Below are positions 62,118 to 64,000 of a DNA stretch of 64,000 nucleotides, piece after piece. The translations under genes and the position numbers were made by a program. The notes under the pieces are model-generated. The model saw only the letters and a list, made by a program, of their open reading frames with translations, searched no databases and had not been told where the DNA came from. Within the stretch, counting starts at the first letter, position 1; each line of letters opens with the position of its first letter. Location: positions 35,407,540 to 35,471,539 of the forward strand of contig NC_091134.1 in the NCBI RefSeq assembly GCF_041381155.1, in the 5' to 3' direction. The DNA comes from Argopecten irradians. Its lineage: Eukaryota > Mollusca > Bivalvia > Pectinida > Pectinidae.

Positions 62118-63678
62118 TAAATACGTTGTCAAAAATGCTGCGTTTGCACTTTTTTATACCCATAGATGATTCACAACTCTTTTTTTTCTGGAAATAAAAG
62201 TGTTCTGTTGATGATAATCGTCATCAAGTACGATAACATCAAAGTCAGTAAACACATTCACGCGACATATCATACTTCTTCAACCGTATACATTTCATTT
62301 TAACGATGGTTATTGCAATAGAAATATGTTTTCAAGACACATATATGATATGCAATTATCACGGAAATCATTGATTACATCTGTCCTGTCACCAGCTCTC
62401 GAAGTATCTCACTTAAGATGCATTTTGTTGTCTCTGTTTTTGTCTACTGTTATAATTGGCAACCATTTTGTATATTTCATAATTGTTTATATAAGCAGAA
62501 ACATATATACATAGAGATTGGCAACTCCTCCAATTTTACGATCGGCAGATGTACCTCTGTATGTGCTTAAGGGTTTTTACATAAACTCTTAAATAGTTGA
62601 TTATAAAAGAATAACTTTGATATGTTGTAAAAGTTCAGTATTTTTCAGGTGGTTTGAGTACGATTTTGGATAGAAAAAAATAATATTTTAACTTATATAT
62701 TAATAAAACAAAACCTACTTCCGGTTTTGAATGCCTGATTTTCGAAAAACCAGGTAAAATTGCTTATTTTCGTGCTTTCAAAAATCATATTAAATTACAT
62801 CAATCGGGAAATATGATCACATCAAACCATGATATGACGTTTAAACTTTATGTTGATGCAAAAATGTCATGTTTAAAAGAATACACTTAAAAGTAGTTAG
62901 CCAAGGCACAATGCCTATAAACCGGAAGTCCCTCTGCCTGTCAACAAAGACAAAGAAGGAGTTTCCAATCTCTATGTATATATGTTTCTGATATAAGTTG
63001 CTTTTTCGTTCTAAACTTATTCTCATAGATCATTTTATTGTCAAAGCAGGCGTCAGCATTGCTTTATAACTAGACCGTTATTAAAAACATATTTCATGTA
63101 TAATAAGTCAATTTTCATCATATCAGATAAAGATTTATCAACGAAAAAATGGAGAAAATAGTCCAATATCGATATCTAAAAAGCATGAAAGTTATTAAAT
63201 TTAGTAGGAATCATTGAAAAAATATCGAACCAATAAACATTGTTGAATCGCGCCAGGAACAAACGTTTTTTAAAGGTTCAGTAGACACTATAATACCTGA
63301 AATAAAACACAGGAATGTCATCATTAGATGTAGTAGTAAATGATATTCACGCGACATATGTTTTTTTTCGTTTGCACGTGAAATGTGTTTTCAATTAGGC
63401 ATGAGGCACAACAGAAAATTCCTATAAAATATCTACAAAACAAAACGTGAATCAGCCCCATTTTACTGTGGATAATATAAGTGTTTATAATCCATGAAAA
63501 AACAATAACGGTTTCTATGGAAACGTTTAACGCCATAAATCTGTTTAAGCATTTCGAAGGGCGCGTCAAATTGAAAGATATTTGCGTCCTCTACGATGAA
63601 CGTAGTCAAACATGTGACGTCAGATTTGTTCAGTGTGAGTTTATCATATCAAAGTGCAATACACTGTAAACGCACATA

Positions 63679-63980
63679 TTTTAGCGGTATTTTTATTTTA
63701 GCGGTAGTTTTATTTTAGCGGTAGTCTTATTTCAGCGGTAGTTTTATTTAAGCGGTAGTATTTACGCGTATTTTTAGAAGTATTATTTCAGTGGTAGTTT
63801 TATTTAAGTGATGGTTTTATTTTAGCTATATTATTATTTTAATGACAGTGGGATTTTAACGGTATTATTATTTTAGTGGTAGTTTTAGTTAAGCGGTAAT
63901 ATTATTTTATTGGTAGTATTATTTTAGCGGTAGTTTTATTTTAGCGGTAGCATTATCTTAGTGGTAGATTAATTTTAGCA
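63679..63980. repeat. Minisatellite, 17-bp unit, at the right edge
   Basis: About 17 imperfect copies of AGCGGTAGTTTTATTTT. The array nearly reaches the end of the window, so its full extent is almost visible but may continue. Confidence 0.93.
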
Positions 63981-64000
63981 ATTTCGTAATGTCTGACAGC

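Larger units (their letters stand above)
45512..64000. other. Probable long first intron of the GPCR gene
   Basis: After the GTAAGT donor at 45512 I found no acceptor-bounded exon resembling TM2-TM7 of a class A receptor. Frames over 60 codons here are scattered over both strands and are often T-rich. The stretch contains minisatellites, SINE-like repeats and a poly-G run, described separately. It could also hold unrelated non-coding genes that I cannot recognise. Confidence 0.5.

Overview
This is AT-rich, intron-rich eukaryotic DNA, most likely from a bivalve mollusc and perhaps a scallop. The evidence is animal-type split genes with GT-AG introns, many tandem minisatellites, and tRNA-derived SINEs whose central block and tail resemble those of bivalve repeats. 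The organism assignment is an inference; the gene structures are read directly from the sequence.

Region 1 (about 1-34.8 kb) is a head-to-tail array of three related genes for FAD-dependent GMC oxidoreductases (glucose dehydrogenase [FAD, quinone]-like), all on the + strand. Gene A (exons 2-11, 1004-7011) is open throughout; its first exon is not in the window and probably lies beyond the left edge. Gene C (exons 1-11, 24812-34388) is complete and encodes 609 residues with a hydrophobic leader, the dinucleotide-binding loop, both GMC signatures and the catalytic His/Asn pair. Gene B (13438-20683) lies between them and is a decayed pseudogene: it has no first exon, lost splice acceptors, frameshifts, a truncated exon 7, a deletion of the catalytic-His motif in exon 10 and only the end of exon 11. 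The intergenic DNA between A and B is also homologous to that between B and C, so the array arose by duplication of units of roughly 12-14 kb.

Within pseudogene B, a 1.36-1.37 kb block carrying exons 8 and 9 occurs twice in direct orientation and is nearly identical (11706-13076 and 17551-18910). The second copy is in the expected place. The first replaces the region where B's promoter and exon 1 should be. It is either a very recent duplication or an assembly artefact, and it is the most testable oddity here.

Region 2 (about 34.4-45.2 kb) has no gene I can support. It holds a degenerate third copy of part of the array's intergenic DNA and a 17-bp minisatellite.

Region 3 (45.2-64.0 kb) begins with the first coding exon of a rhodopsin-family peptide GPCR of the neuromedin-U/pyrokinin receptor type (45238-45511). 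The exon stops inside TM2, and no further receptor exon is recognisable in the remaining 18.5 kb, which therefore looks like a very long first intron. That stretch contains 35-bp, 71-bp and 17-bp minisatellites, SINE-like repeats and a poly-G run. I saw no CRISPR array, rRNA, functional tRNA, or retroviral or Polinton-like element.
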